This document shows, piece after piece, positions 24,690 through 34,034 of a stretch of DNA of 55,326 bases. The DNA is from Desulfotignum sp032250905 (lineage in GTDB: Bacteria > Desulfobacterota > Desulfobacteria > Desulfobacterales > Desulfobacteraceae), in the NCBI GenBank assembly GCA_032250905.1, contig JAVVEQ010000017.1:1-55326 (forward strand), in the 5' to 3' direction. Under the pieces are notes generated by a model that saw nothing but the letters and a program-made list of their open reading frames with translations, was not told the DNA's origin and made no database searches. Within the stretch, counting starts at the first letter, position 1; each line of letters begins with the position of its first letter. The translations under genes were made by a program, and so were the position numbers.

Positions 24690-25856
24690 ATGATGATCCG
24701 CATACTCAAATGGCTTGTCATCCCGGTGATCATCCTGGGCGTGTATTTTTTTTCGACGGACCCGCGATTTGATTCAAAAGAACCTGGACGTCAGGGTGTA
24801 AAAACCTGGGCCGCACCGGTGGAAACCGCTCCCATAGAGCGGGGTCCCATGGAACTGCGGCGCACATTCAGCGGTTCTCTGGCATCCAATGCCGAATTCA
24901 TGGTGGCCCCCAAGGTCAGCGGGCGGGTGGAACATCTGGCCGTAGACATCGGGGATCCGGTCCTTCGAAAACAGGAAGTGGCCCGCCTGGACAATGATGA
25001 ATATGTACAGGCTGTGGCCCAGGCAGAAGCAGATCTGGCCGTGGCAGGCGCCGATCTCACCGGAGCGGAAAACGCCCGTGACATTGCGAAGCGGGAACTG
25101 GACCGCATGGAAACCCTTAAAAACAGAGGGGTGTCTTCCGCTTCACAGGTGGACGCAGCCCGGGCTGGCTGGCTGGCAGCCAAAGCCCATGTGGAAACCG
25201 CCCAGGCCCGGGTATTGAAGGCCCGTGCCCAGCTGGAAACCGCCCGGATCCGATTGGGCTACACCACGGTATTCGCTGACTGGACCGGTGGCAGCGACAC
25301 CCGGTTTATGGCGGAAAAATTCGTGAGTGAGGGAGACACGGTGTCCGCCAACGCCCCGCTGGTATCCATTGTGGAACTGGACCCTCTGCTGGCTGTTCTG
25401 TTCGTCACGGAAAAAGATTATGGCCGGCTCAGAATCGGTCAGCGGGCAGACCTGAGCACTGACGCGTTCCCGGAACGGTCATTTCAGGGTCATCTGGCTC
25501 GAATCGCACCGGTATTCAAAACCCAGACCCGTCAGGCCCGGGTGGAAGTGCGTGTACCCAACCCGTCCCTCGATCTCAAACCCGGCATGTTCGTCCGGGT
25601 TACCGTGGTGTTGGACCAGGTGGCTGACACCTTGATGGTCCCGGAAACGGCACTGGTGACCCGAAACCGGGAAACCGGCATTTTCGTGGTAACCCCGGAT
25701 CACGAAAAAGTGATCTGGCACCCGGTTGTAACCGGTATCCGGCAGAACAAACGGGTCCAGATCCTGGGAGACCATTTAACAGGCCTCGTGGTGATCCTGG
25801 GTCACCAGCTGCTGGATCACGGCTCCCGTATCCGGATCGTTAAACAGGAACATTAG
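24690..25856 (+). CDS. RND efflux periplasmic adaptor (membrane fusion protein)
   Basis: 388 aa, with one N-terminal membrane anchor (residues ~7-22). A lipoyl/barrel-sandwich half (VAPKVSGRVEHLAVDIGD) is followed by a long helical hairpin (~105-190, Ala/Glu/Arg-rich), the second lipoyl half (FVSEGDTVSANAPLVSI), a beta-barrel and a membrane-proximal domain (LVTRNRETGIFVV). This is the HlyD/AcrA order. It bridges pump and outer-membrane channel. An in-frame ATG one codon later is an alternative start. The stop is one base before the pump gene's ATG. Confidence 0.94.
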   Translation: MMIRILKWLVIPVIILGVYFFSTDPRFDSKEPGRQGVKTWAAPVETAPIERGPMELRRTFSGSLASNAEFMVAPKVSGRVEHLAVDIGDPVLRKQEVARLDNDEYVQAVAQAEADLAVAGADLTGAENARDIAKRELDRMETLKNRGVSSASQVDAARAGWLAAKAHVETAQARVLKARAQLETARIRLGYTTVFADWTGGSDTRFMAEKFVSEGDTVSANAPLVSIVELDPLLAVLFVTEKDYGRLRIGQRADLSTDAFPERSFQGHLARIAPVFKTQTRQARVEVRVPNPSLDLKPGMFVRVTVVLDQVADTLMVPETALVTRNRETGIFVVTPDHEKVIWHPVVTGIRQNKRVQILGDHLTGLVVILGHQLLDHGSRIRIVKQEH

Positions 25857-25857
25857 C

Positions 25858-28800
25858 ATGTCACTGCCTGAGTTCAGTGTTCACCGTCCAGTGTTCACAA
25901 CCATGGTCTTTCTCATGATCCTGGTTATCGGTGCGGTTGCATTGAGCCGGCTCAAGATCGACATGCTTCCGGAAATTGAAATGCCCACACTGAGCATTCG
26001 GACGGAATTTATCGGCGCCAGTCCCGAAATCATGGAGCGCCAGGTGACCCAGGTGATTGAGGAAATTATCTCTACGGTGCCGGGCGTGGAAGAAATCACA
26101 TCCGACTCTTCTGAAGGGAACAGCAATGTTCAGGTCCGTTTCACCTGGGAGACGGATATCGATTTTGCCGCCCTGGATGTCCGGTCCGTTCTGGAGGATG
26201 AATTCGATGAACTGCCCGATGATATTGAACGTCCCAGAATCCGCAAATTTGATATCGGCAGTTTTCCTGTGGTGCTGCTGGGCATCTCCAGCCGGCTGGA
26301 TCCGGTGGACCTGACCCAGCTTATCGAAGATGAAATCCGGTACCGGTTTTCCCGGATCCCGGGCGTGGCTCAGGTAGACATATGGGGCGGGTTCGACCGG
26401 GAAATCCGCATCGAACTGGACCCGGACCGAATCATGGCGCTGGGACTGCCTTTGGACCAGATCATCCGCTCGGTCAGACAGGCCAATCTGGATCCGCCTG
26501 CCGGCAAACTGGAACAGGGGCGCTATGAGATCCAGCTGCGGGCCCCGGCCCAGTTCAGTGATCTGGACCAGATCCGGAACACCGTGGTCGCCCGCCAGGA
26601 TGGCGCGGCAGTGACCCTGGGGCAGGTGGCCCGGGTGAATGACACGTATGAAAAACTGACCCGTATCATCCGGGTTAACGGCGAACCCGGTATCCGGGTG
26701 GCGATCCGGAAACAGTCCCAGGCCAATACCGTGGACGTGTCGAACCGCATCCTCGATGAAATCGATGCCGTCAATACCGCCATGCCCCAGATCCGGATCA
26801 TCCCGGTCATCAACCAGGGGAATTTCATTCAGCGTTCCATCACCAATGTGGCCCGGTCAGTGATGTACGGCGGCGGACTGGCCGTTCTGATCCTTTTGTT
26901 TTTCTTAAGGACCGTGCGCAGCACCGTGGTGATTGCCCTGGCCATTCCCATTTCCATGCTGGCCACCTTTGCCCTGATGTTTTTTTTCGATCTCACCATC
27001 AATCTGATGACCCTGGGGGGTCTTGCCCTGGGGGTGGGCATGATGGTGGACAATTCCATCGTAGTTCTGGAAAATATTTTCAGGCACCGGAATGAATACG
27101 GCACCTCACCGGAAACTGCGTCCAAGCAAGGTGCCATGGAGGTGGCACCGGCCATTCTGGCCAGTACCATCACCACCCTGGTCATTTTTCTGCCCCTGAT
27201 CTTTGTCCGGGGCATCTCCGGGATTCTGTTCACGGAAATGGCCTATGTGATCATCTTTTCTCTGACCTGCTCACTCCTGGTGGCGCTGTCTCTGGTTCCC
27301 ATGCTCACATCCCGGCTGCTGGGCATCAAACAACGCGATAAGACCGGGTCAGTGCTTTCTGTTCTTTTTTCATTGTCTGAATCCTTTTTTGTCACATTAC
27401 AAAACGGGTATACCCGCCTTTTGACCCGCGCATTGAATCGCCGGTGGATTCCCCTGATTCTCACTGTGGCCGCTCTATGCGGTGCATTGATACTGATTCC
27501 GGAAATCGGGACGGAATTTCTTCCTCCCAGTGATGAAGGAGAGGTGCGGATTACCGGAGAAATGGAGGTGGGTACCCGGCTGGACCTGGTGGACCGTCAG
27601 AGTCAGTGGATGGAGTCCATTATCTATCCGGCCGTACCGGAAGCGGTCTCATCCGTGGTCAGTATCGGCGCGTCCGGGCACCGGCCCGGCAATGCCGCGA
27701 AAACAGAAGTCCGCATCTCTTTGAACCCCTCATCACAGCGGGAGCGCTCCAATATCGACATCGCCCGGGACTTGCGTCAACGCCTGGCCAATCAGATTCC
27801 GGGAATGGAAATCCGGACCCGGGCACCCCAGGGTCAATTTATCATGGAACGAATTCTGGGCGGGGAAGACGGACTTAAAGTGGAAATCCGGGGGTATGAC
27901 CTGAATATTCTGGAATCCCTGGCGGACAGAGCGTCAAGACGCATTGAAACCGTCCCGGGTGTGACCGATATTGAACTCAGCCGTGAGACCGGCACTCCCC
28001 GCAGAGAAATTCATGTGGACCGGGACAAGGCTGCGGATCTCGGCCTGAGTGTCCAGGATATCACCAATGTCCTGTCCACGGCAGTGGCCGGTGCCAAAGC
28101 AGGAGAGTACCAGGCTGAAGGAGAATCACATCGAATCTTTGTCCAGCTCAGAGATGTGGAAAACCGCAGTCTGGATGACATACTGGACCTTACGCTGACC
28201 ACGGCATCCGGACAGCAGGTGGCTCTGAAAAACCTGGTATCTGTTTCTTCAGGATGGGGGCCCCTGTTAATCGACCGCAAAGATCAGCAGCGCATCATCT
28301 CCGTTTCCGCCAATGTCTCCGGCCGGGACATGGGATCCGTGGCTGCGGAAGTCACCGACCGGCTGAACGGAATTCCCCGGCCGGCCGGGTATGATATGCG
28401 GGTGGCCGGAGATTTTGAAGAACAACAGAAAGCGTTCAGGGAACTGGTCGTCTCCCTGGTCCTGGCACTGATTCTGGTATACATGGTCATGGCCTGCCAG
28501 TATGAGTCCCTGGTCAACCCGCTGGTGGTGATGTTCTCGGTTCCCATGGCCATCATCGGAGTCCTGGGGACCCTTTATCTGACCCATACTACCTTGAATG
28601 TCCAGTCCTGGATCGGCTGTATCATGCTGGGAGGGATTGTGGTCAACAACGCCATTCTGCTGGTGGACCAGTCCAGCCGTCTGTCCCGGCAGGGCATGAT
28701 GGTGCACGAAGCGGTGAAGGAAGCCGGCAGACGGCGGCTGCGGCCCATTCTCATGACCAGTCTGACCACCATCCTGGGGCTGACACCCCTGGCCCTGGGT

Positions 28801-28941
28801 ATCGGTGAAGGGGCGGATGCCCAGGCCCCTCTGGCCCGGGCCGTGGTGGGCGGCCTCACCGGTTCCACGCTGATCACCCTGATACTCATTCCAATCATCT
28901 ATTCGTTTTTTCATCCAGACTCAAAAAAGGCGCGTTCATGA
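25858..28941 (+). CDS. RND-family efflux pump, inner-membrane permease
   Basis: A 1027-aa protein with the twelve-helix RND plan: TM1 (~12-30), a large periplasmic loop, TM2-6 (~333-480), TM7 (~515-535), a second loop, and TM8-12 (~845-1020). The TM4 motif GVGMMVDNSIVVLENI carries Asp398 followed by Asn399, where AcrB has two aspartates (407/408); Asp-Asn is common in many non-enterobacterial members. TM10 has IVVNNAILLVDQ. It uses proton motive force to export small amphiphiles or drugs; substrate is not predictable. The C-terminus overlaps the outer-membrane component by ATGA. Confidence 0.95.
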   Translation: MSLPEFSVHRPVFTTMVFLMILVIGAVALSRLKIDMLPEIEMPTLSIRTEFIGASPEIMERQVTQVIEEIISTVPGVEEITSDSSEGNSNVQVRFTWETDIDFAALDVRSVLEDEFDELPDDIERPRIRKFDIGSFPVVLLGISSRLDPVDLTQLIEDEIRYRFSRIPGVAQVDIWGGFDREIRIELDPDRIMALGLPLDQIIRSVRQANLDPPAGKLEQGRYEIQLRAPAQFSDLDQIRNTVVARQDGAAVTLGQVARVNDTYEKLTRIIRVNGEPGIRVAIRKQSQANTVDVSNRILDEIDAVNTAMPQIRIIPVINQGNFIQRSITNVARSVMYGGGLAVLILLFFLRTVRSTVVIALAIPISMLATFALMFFFDLTINLMTLGGLALGVGMMVDNSIVVLENIFRHRNEYGTSPETASKQGAMEVAPAILASTITTLVIFLPLIFVRGISGILFTEMAYVIIFSLTCSLLVALSLVPMLTSRLLGIKQRDKTGSVLSVLFSLSESFFVTLQNGYTRLLTRALNRRWIPLILTVAALCGALILIPEIGTEFLPPSDEGEVRITGEMEVGTRLDLVDRQSQWMESIIYPAVPEAVSSVVSIGASGHRPGNAAKTEVRISLNPSSQRERSNIDIARDLRQRLANQIPGMEIRTRAPQGQFIMERILGGEDGLKVEIRGYDLNILESLADRASRRIETVPGVTDIELSRETGTPRREIHVDRDKAADLGLSVQDITNVLSTAVAGAKAGEYQAEGESHRIFVQLRDVENRSLDDILDLTLTTASGQQVALKNLVSVSSGWGPLLIDRKDQQRIISVSANVSGRDMGSVAAEVTDRLNGIPRPAGYDMRVAGDFEEQQKAFRELVVSLVLALILVYMVMACQYESLVNPLVVMFSVPMAIIGVLGTLYLTHTTLNVQSWIGCIMLGGIVVNNAILLVDQSSRLSRQGMMVHEAVKEAGRRRLRPILMTSLTTILGLTPLALGIGEGADAQAPLARAVVGGLTGSTLITLILIPIIYSFFHPDSKKARS

Positions 28942-30545
28942 AACCACGGTTTTTTCATTCATCTGATTCCGCACGGCACGTGATGGGATGCCTGTTCTGT
29001 TTATGGCTGTTCTCCGGCTGTATGACGACCGGTTTTCATACCCCCGGCCCGGGTGACCTGGAAAAATATATACCATTGCAGATCGATGCACCCGTCGATG
29101 GTGTTGAGACCTTTGAATTCACGCAGCAGAATCCACCGGATCCTGTGACCGCCCCGGCCGGGCAGGCAAAGGATCTTACTCTTTCTGTGGAGCAGGCGGT
29201 GATGCTGGCTCTGGCCCACAACCAGGACCTGAAAACCCGGCAACTGGTACCTGTGATTGCCGGCGCCTTTGAACAGATGGAAAAAGGCCGGTACGATCCG
29301 GAACTGTTCGCGCAGATGTATGTTTCCAAAGAGGCCCTCAGCCCAACAGATTCCGGAGACACGGCCGTTTCCGCCGCTGGGGGTATCCGTAAAGCAACCC
29401 CATGGGGCACCACTTTGGGGGTGGAAATGGCCCACGAACAGAACAACACACCCCGGACCGGGGATACTGACAAGACCCGGGTGACCCTGTCCGTTACCCA
29501 GGCACTGCTCCAGGGCGCCGGACCCGCCGGCGGATTGGTGGCCATCCGGCAAAGTGAACTGGAAACAAGGGCCAGCATTCATGAACTGACCGCCTTTGTG
29601 CAGGCCCTTGCAGCGGAAACGGAAATCGCTTACTGGCAGTATGTCCTGGCCCGCCAGGAGCACGCCATTGTAGAACGGTCCCTGGCGGTGACGAAAAAAC
29701 AGATGGCCGATATCCAGCACCAGATTGCAGTGGGGGTCTTGCCCAGAAACGAACTGGCGGCTATCCAATCGGAAATGGCCCGGCGGGAACAGGCACTCAT
29801 CGAGTCCGGGAACCAGGTAGAAGCGTTCCGCCTTACCCTTCTGTATCTGATCGATCCGGGAGACCCCGGACACCTTGACCGCCAGGTGGTGCCGGCCAGT
29901 ACTCCGGTCATCGATCCGGATCCTGTTTCCGATATCGATGACCGCACAAAACTGGCTATAAAACTGCGTCCGGACCTGGCCGAAGCTCAGCTGCGCATGC
30001 AGCAGCAGCGCCTGGAAACCATTGTTACCTACAACGGGCTGCTGCCCCGGTTGGATTTTTTTCTGGATCTGGGGATTGCCGGGTTCAGCCGGCGAACCTC
30101 AGACGTCCTCCAGTCACTGGACGACAAAGACCTCGAACTGTTTGCCGGGCTGTCCCTGAGCCGATTTATCGGAAATCGGCCGGCCCGGGCCCGTCACCAG
30201 GCCGCCCTGGCCACCAGTCAACAGGCCCGTCTGGCCCTTGAAAACCTGGAGCGGACCATTCGTCTGGATATCCGCCTGGCAGTCAACGAAATCGAACGGT
30301 CACGACAGCAGATCCACGCATCCGGTATCACCCGCCGCTCAGAAGAGCAGACCGTACAGGCGGAGATTGAACGGTTCAATGTAGGCGCCAGCACTGCCCT
30401 GCTGGTGGCCCAGGCCCAGCGGGACCTGCTGGTCAGCCAGATCGCGGAGGTCCGTGCTACAATCAATTACCGCATCGCCCTGATCCGGCTTTTTCTGGCT
30501 GAAGGAAGCCTGCTGGCCCGTCGGGGTATCGTATTCAATGAATAA
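28938..30545 (+). CDS. TolC-family outer-membrane efflux lipoprotein
   Basis: 535 aa. An N-terminal signal sequence ends in the lipobox LFSGC (Cys ~31), so the mature protein is lipid-anchored in the outer membrane. Two TolC/OEP repeats follow (~85-290 and ~325-525) with long helical stretches such as SVEQAVMLALAHNQDLKTR and LRMQQQRLETIV. The beta-strand segments TLGVEMAHEQNN and FLDLGIAGFSRR fit the barrel. It overlaps the pump gene and completes the tripartite efflux system encoded by three consecutive genes. Confidence 0.92.
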   Translation: MKPRFFHSSDSARHVMGCLFCLWLFSGCMTTGFHTPGPGDLEKYIPLQIDAPVDGVETFEFTQQNPPDPVTAPAGQAKDLTLSVEQAVMLALAHNQDLKTRQLVPVIAGAFEQMEKGRYDPELFAQMYVSKEALSPTDSGDTAVSAAGGIRKATPWGTTLGVEMAHEQNNTPRTGDTDKTRVTLSVTQALLQGAGPAGGLVAIRQSELETRASIHELTAFVQALAAETEIAYWQYVLARQEHAIVERSLAVTKKQMADIQHQIAVGVLPRNELAAIQSEMARREQALIESGNQVEAFRLTLLYLIDPGDPGHLDRQVVPASTPVIDPDPVSDIDDRTKLAIKLRPDLAEAQLRMQQQRLETIVTYNGLLPRLDFFLDLGIAGFSRRTSDVLQSLDDKDLELFAGLSLSRFIGNRPARARHQAALATSQQARLALENLERTIRLDIRLAVNEIERSRQQIHASGITRRSEEQTVQAEIERFNVGASTALLVAQAQRDLLVSQIAEVRATINYRIALIRLFLAEGSLLARRGIVFNE

Positions 30546-30624
30546 AAAATTTTTACTTGTACCAGATGCCTCAGGTGATATGGCAGCCGCGCTATTGAAC
30601 TGAAACCAGGGAGAGCGTCCTCAT

Positions 30625-30742
30625 ATGTTACCCGCCCTGCTTGCTGTTATTGCGGGCTTAATTTTACTGATCTGGAGCGCGGACCGTTTTGACGCAGGGG
30701 CCTGTGCCATCGCATCCCACTTCGGTATGCCCCCGTTAATGG
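30625..30742 (+). pseudogene. N-terminal remnant of a YrbG-type Na+/Ca2+ antiporter
   Basis: The ATG at 30625 starts about 40 codons matching the first helix of CaCA-family antiporters: MLPALLAVIAGLILLIWSAD, then GACAIASHFGMPPL. In intact proteins the conserved GFGTSAPE loop follows soon after. Here similarity stops within a few codons, at the position where the convergent aminopeptidase gene ends (its stop is 30743-30745). The frame stays open to 30861 but antisense to the peptidase. The remnant indicates a deletion or rearrangement at this junction. Between 30546 and 30624 I see no other feature. Confidence 0.7.
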
Positions 30743-32527
30743 TCACAATGGCCGGGTCTGTTCATACAGCCAGGATTTTACCTGTGCATCCAGGCGGGGG
30801 GACAGGGTGTCAAACACCTGCTGATGATACTGATCGATCCAGGATATTTCCGCATCCGTGAGCAGGGAGGTATTGACCAGCGTTCGTTCAAAATGGCACC
30901 AGGTCAGGTTTTCGAATCCCAGAAACCGGCCGAATTCCGTTTGTCGTGCTTCGGTCACCAGCACCATGTTTTCCAGGCGGATACCGTATTCACCCTCCCG
31001 GTAAATACCGGGTTCGTTGGTCAAGACCATGCCTTTTTCCAGCGCCACATCTACGGGATGGGGGCTGATACGGGCCGGCCCTTCATGGACACACAGAAAA
31101 AACCCCACGCCATGGCCGGTGCCGTGACCGAAATTCATCCCCTGCTGCCACAGGAACTGCCGGGCCAGGGTGTCGATCTGAAACCCCCGGGTGCCTTCGG
31201 GAAAACAGGCCGTGGCCACAGCGATGTGGCCCTTGAGCACCAGGGTGTAGTCTCTCATCTGCTGCAAGGTGGGCGTGCCCAGGCACAGGGTGCGGGTGAT
31301 GTCCGTGGTGCCGGTGAGATAGTTGCCGCCGGAATCGGTGAGAAACATGTGCTGACGGTCCAGTACACGATCGGTCTCAGGGGTGGCGGAATAGTGGCAC
31401 ATGGCGGAATGCGCAGCATATGCCATGATGGGATCAAAGCTGTTGGAGACGAAATCCGGCTGCTGACGGCGAAACGCCAGCAGTTTTTCCGCGACGCTGA
31501 TTTCTGACACCGGTTCTGCCGGATCCCGGTGGATCAGCCAGTAAAGAAAATTCACCACAGCCACCCCGTCCTTGACCGCAGTTTCACGCAGATGACGTGT
31601 CTGGATCTTGTTCTTGACCGCCTTGAGCCGGACGGCCGGTGCGGTCTGCTCGATGATGCGGCATTTCGGGTTGACATCCGCCCACAGTCCGGCCGACACC
31701 ATGTCCGGATCCAGAAGCACCCGGGCAGAATCCGGCAGATCCTTTACAGCAGAAGCGATGCACTGGTAATTTTCCAGTTGAATTCCGTCGGCGGACAGCG
31801 CCTTGGAAAGATCAGCCCCCACCTTGTCCGGGTGAATAAACAACCGGACCTGATCCTTTTCCACCAGGGCAAAGGCGATATTCACCGGATTGTCCGGAAC
31901 ATCGGATCCCCGCAGGTTAAAGGTCCAGGCAATGTCCTCCAGCCCCGTCATCACATGACAGTCCGCCCCGGCCTTTTCCAGTGCCTCCCGGATATGGACG
32001 ACCTTGTCAGTCCGGGACTGGCCGGCAAAACGCACATCAAATTCCCAGGCCGGAGAAACCGGCACCGGCGGCCGGTTGTCCCACAGGTCTCCGATCAGAT
32101 CCAGGTCCGTGCGGAGACGGATCCGGCGGATATCCCACAATTGACGCCAGGTTTTTTCCTGGTTCCTCGAGATCACCCGGCCGTCAACGGCCACGGTGTT
32201 TTCAGGGGACAGACTATTGAAAATCCAGCGGTGGAATTCAGGAACTTCATTTTCCCCGGTTTTGAACAGCTCGAATTCAGATCCCTGTATCTGGATACCG
32301 GCCTGAAGCCAGTATCTGAAATCGGTCCACAAAATAGCCCGGGTCCGGGTAACTACGACCACGCCGGCCGAACCTGTAAATCCGGTGAGCCACGCCCGGG
32401 CCCGCCAGTAACCGGTGACATATTCACTCTGGTGAGGATCCGCAGATGGCACCACCAGGGCGTCGATTTGCTCTTTTGCCATCTTCTGACGAAGGGCCGC
32501 CAGCTTTTCATCGATTTTCACAGACAT
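30743..32527 (-). CDS. pepP: Xaa-Pro aminopeptidase (M24B, three-domain type)
   Basis: A 594-aa metallopeptidase removing N-terminal residues before proline. Two creatinase-N-like domains (1-~310) precede the pita-bread catalytic domain. The five metal ligands are visible: Asp in FLTDSGGNY, Asp in GTTDITRT, His in GHGTGHGVGFF, Glu in TNEPGIYREG and Glu in RLENMVLV. The C-terminal ~60 residues end in the usual TRPL, so the gene is complete. Cytoplasmic; probably recycles peptides. Transcribed toward the efflux operon. Confidence 0.95.
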   Translation of the reverse strand: MSVKIDEKLAALRQKMAKEQIDALVVPSADPHQSEYVTGYWRARAWLTGFTGSAGVVVVTRTRAILWTDFRYWLQAGIQIQGSEFELFKTGENEVPEFHRWIFNSLSPENTVAVDGRVISRNQEKTWRQLWDIRRIRLRTDLDLIGDLWDNRPPVPVSPAWEFDVRFAGQSRTDKVVHIREALEKAGADCHVMTGLEDIAWTFNLRGSDVPDNPVNIAFALVEKDQVRLFIHPDKVGADLSKALSADGIQLENYQCIASAVKDLPDSARVLLDPDMVSAGLWADVNPKCRIIEQTAPAVRLKAVKNKIQTRHLRETAVKDGVAVVNFLYWLIHRDPAEPVSEISVAEKLLAFRRQQPDFVSNSFDPIMAYAAHSAMCHYSATPETDRVLDRQHMFLTDSGGNYLTGTTDITRTLCLGTPTLQQMRDYTLVLKGHIAVATACFPEGTRGFQIDTLARQFLWQQGMNFGHGTGHGVGFFLCVHEGPARISPHPVDVALEKGMVLTNEPGIYREGEYGIRLENMVLVTEARQTEFGRFLGFENLTWCHFERTLVNTSLLTDAEISWIDQYHQQVFDTLSPRLDAQVKSWLYEQTRPL

Positions 32528-32709
32528 GCTTCCTCATTTTTTGTTTTTTCCGGTATCATCGGCCTTTGGCCCATTGCCCTGCCATGGTTTCCGTCTTTAT
32601 GACATACACGGTTTGATGCGGTTTCTCAATCTTTTTTCAACAGGTTCTTTCGGGCATCGGAATCCGGTTACCCCTCCGCAATACCAAAAAATGGAATATG
32701 ACTTTTTGC

Positions 32710-32737
32710 TTGACTAAATCCTCCCTGTTCATATACT
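32710..32737 (+). promoter_or_regulatory. livK promoter
   Basis: TTGACT (32710-32715), a 16-bp spacer and TATACT (32732-32737), 72 bp before the livK ATG. In the rest of the 282-bp gap I see nothing else. Confidence 0.65.
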
Positions 32738-32809
32738 GTTCCAAATTACAATACAAGTTGCATGCATGAAGAACAAACCAGATTAATCCAAACAAAAAGG
32801 GAGTCGAAC

Positions 32810-33928
32810 ATGAAATCTTTTTTCAAGAGTCTTGCAGTTGGGGTATTGACCATGATGGTGCTGGCAGCACCCGGTTTTGCCAGTGACACAATTAAAGTCG
32901 CCAATGCCGGAGCGCTTTCCGGGGACCTGGCACCTTACGGTATTTCCGCCCTCAGGGGGGTTGAAATGGCGGTTGAAGACATCAATGCCAACGGCGGTAT
33001 CCTTGGCAAAAAGGTCGAACTGATGCTCGGAGATGATGTGTGCAAACCGGAAGTCGCTGTCAACGTGGCCACCAAACTGGTATCGGACGGCGCCCAGATG
33101 ATCGTGGGCCATGTCTGCTCCGGTGCGACCATCGCTGCCAACAAAATTTACAAGGATGCCAATCTGATCCTCATTTCCAGTTCCGCCACCAATGACGATC
33201 TGACCCTGACCGGCGAACATCCCAATTTTTTCAGAACCATCTCCAATGACGGTGCCCAGGCAGCCCTGATGACCGCATTTGCGAAAAACGACCTCAAGGT
33301 CAAAAAAGTGGCCCTGATTCACGACAAGGGCGACTACGGCAAAGGACAGATGGAACTTGCCAAAGCCGCGTTCGAACAAATGGGCGGCGTTGATATCGTT
33401 CTGTTTGAAGGGGTCACCACCGGTGCCATGGATTATTCCGCCATTGTCCAGAAAATCAAACGGTCCGGTGCGGAACTCGTCATGTGGGGCGGGTATCATT
33501 CCGATGCCTCCAAAATCATTCAGTTGATAAAAAAGAAAAGAGTGGATACGCTTTTCATGGGTGCGGACGGCATCTACGGCGACAACCTGCCCAACTTGGC
33601 CGGCGAATTTGCTGAAGGCGTGTATGCCACCGGCCCCAATGATACCTCTTCCAATCCCCTGCACCAGGCATTGACCAAAGAACATCAGAAAAAATACGGG
33701 GAAGACCCGGGCACCTTTTTCATTACCGGTTACACCTGCATGCAGTCCCTGGCTGCCGCTGCTGAAAAAGCCGGCACCGTGGAATATGACGCCATGCGGG
33801 CCGCCATGCTCGACATCACGGTGGATTCTCCCATGGGTCCCATTGGCTTTGACAAAAACGGCGACATCGTGGGGGCGGGTTTTTCCGTATACCGCGTGAT
33901 CGACGGAAAATACCAGCAGGTCAACTAA
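32810..33928 (+). CDS. livK: Branched-chain amino-acid-type ABC transporter substrate-binding protein
   Basis: A 372-aa periplasmic binding protein. The signal peptide MKSFFKSLAVGVLTMMVLAA ends near GFA-SDT. The mature protein has the Leu/Ile/Val-binding fold: IKVANAGALSGDLAPYG, MAVEDINANGGILGKKVEL and VGHVCSGATIAANKIY. ATG 32810 is preferred over an in-frame ATG at 32762 because AGGGAG precedes it and the signal peptide starts there. It is the first gene of livKHMGF, followed by a terminator hairpin that would give binding protein in excess. The ligand may be a branched-chain or aromatic amino acid or an aromatic acid, given the adjacent oxidoreductase operon (inference). Confidence 0.93.
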   Translation: MKSFFKSLAVGVLTMMVLAAPGFASDTIKVANAGALSGDLAPYGISALRGVEMAVEDINANGGILGKKVELMLGDDVCKPEVAVNVATKLVSDGAQMIVGHVCSGATIAANKIYKDANLILISSSATNDDLTLTGEHPNFFRTISNDGAQAALMTAFAKNDLKVKKVALIHDKGDYGKGQMELAKAAFEQMGGVDIVLFEGVTTGAMDYSAIVQKIKRSGAELVMWGGYHSDASKIIQLIKKKRVDTLFMGADGIYGDNLPNLAGEFAEGVYATGPNDTSSNPLHQALTKEHQKKYGEDPGTFFITGYTCMQSLAAAAEKAGTVEYDAMRAAMLDITVDSPMGPIGFDKNGDIVGAGFSVYRVIDGKYQQVN

Positions 33929-33943
33929 CGATTCATGCCTTTG

Positions 33944-33989
33944 AAAAACAGGAGCCAGATCCCTGAACGGATTTGCGCTCCTGTTTTTT
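33944..33989 (+). terminator. Intrinsic (leaky) terminator between livK and livH
   Basis: Arms AAAAACAGGAGC (33944-33955) and GCTCCTGTTTTT (33977-33988) pair perfectly and end in six T. As all liv genes point the same way, partial readthrough would set high LivK and lower permease levels. Confidence 0.88.
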
Positions 33990-34034
33990 ACCCGCAGGTT
34001 TGCCTCAAACCAAAGACGTTCAGGATGAAACATC

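Noticed and set aside
26000..28900. Possible second substrate-specific motif (heavy-metal Met residues) in the RND pump
   Set aside because: No clustered Met/His metal relay could be seen, so I do not assign metal export.
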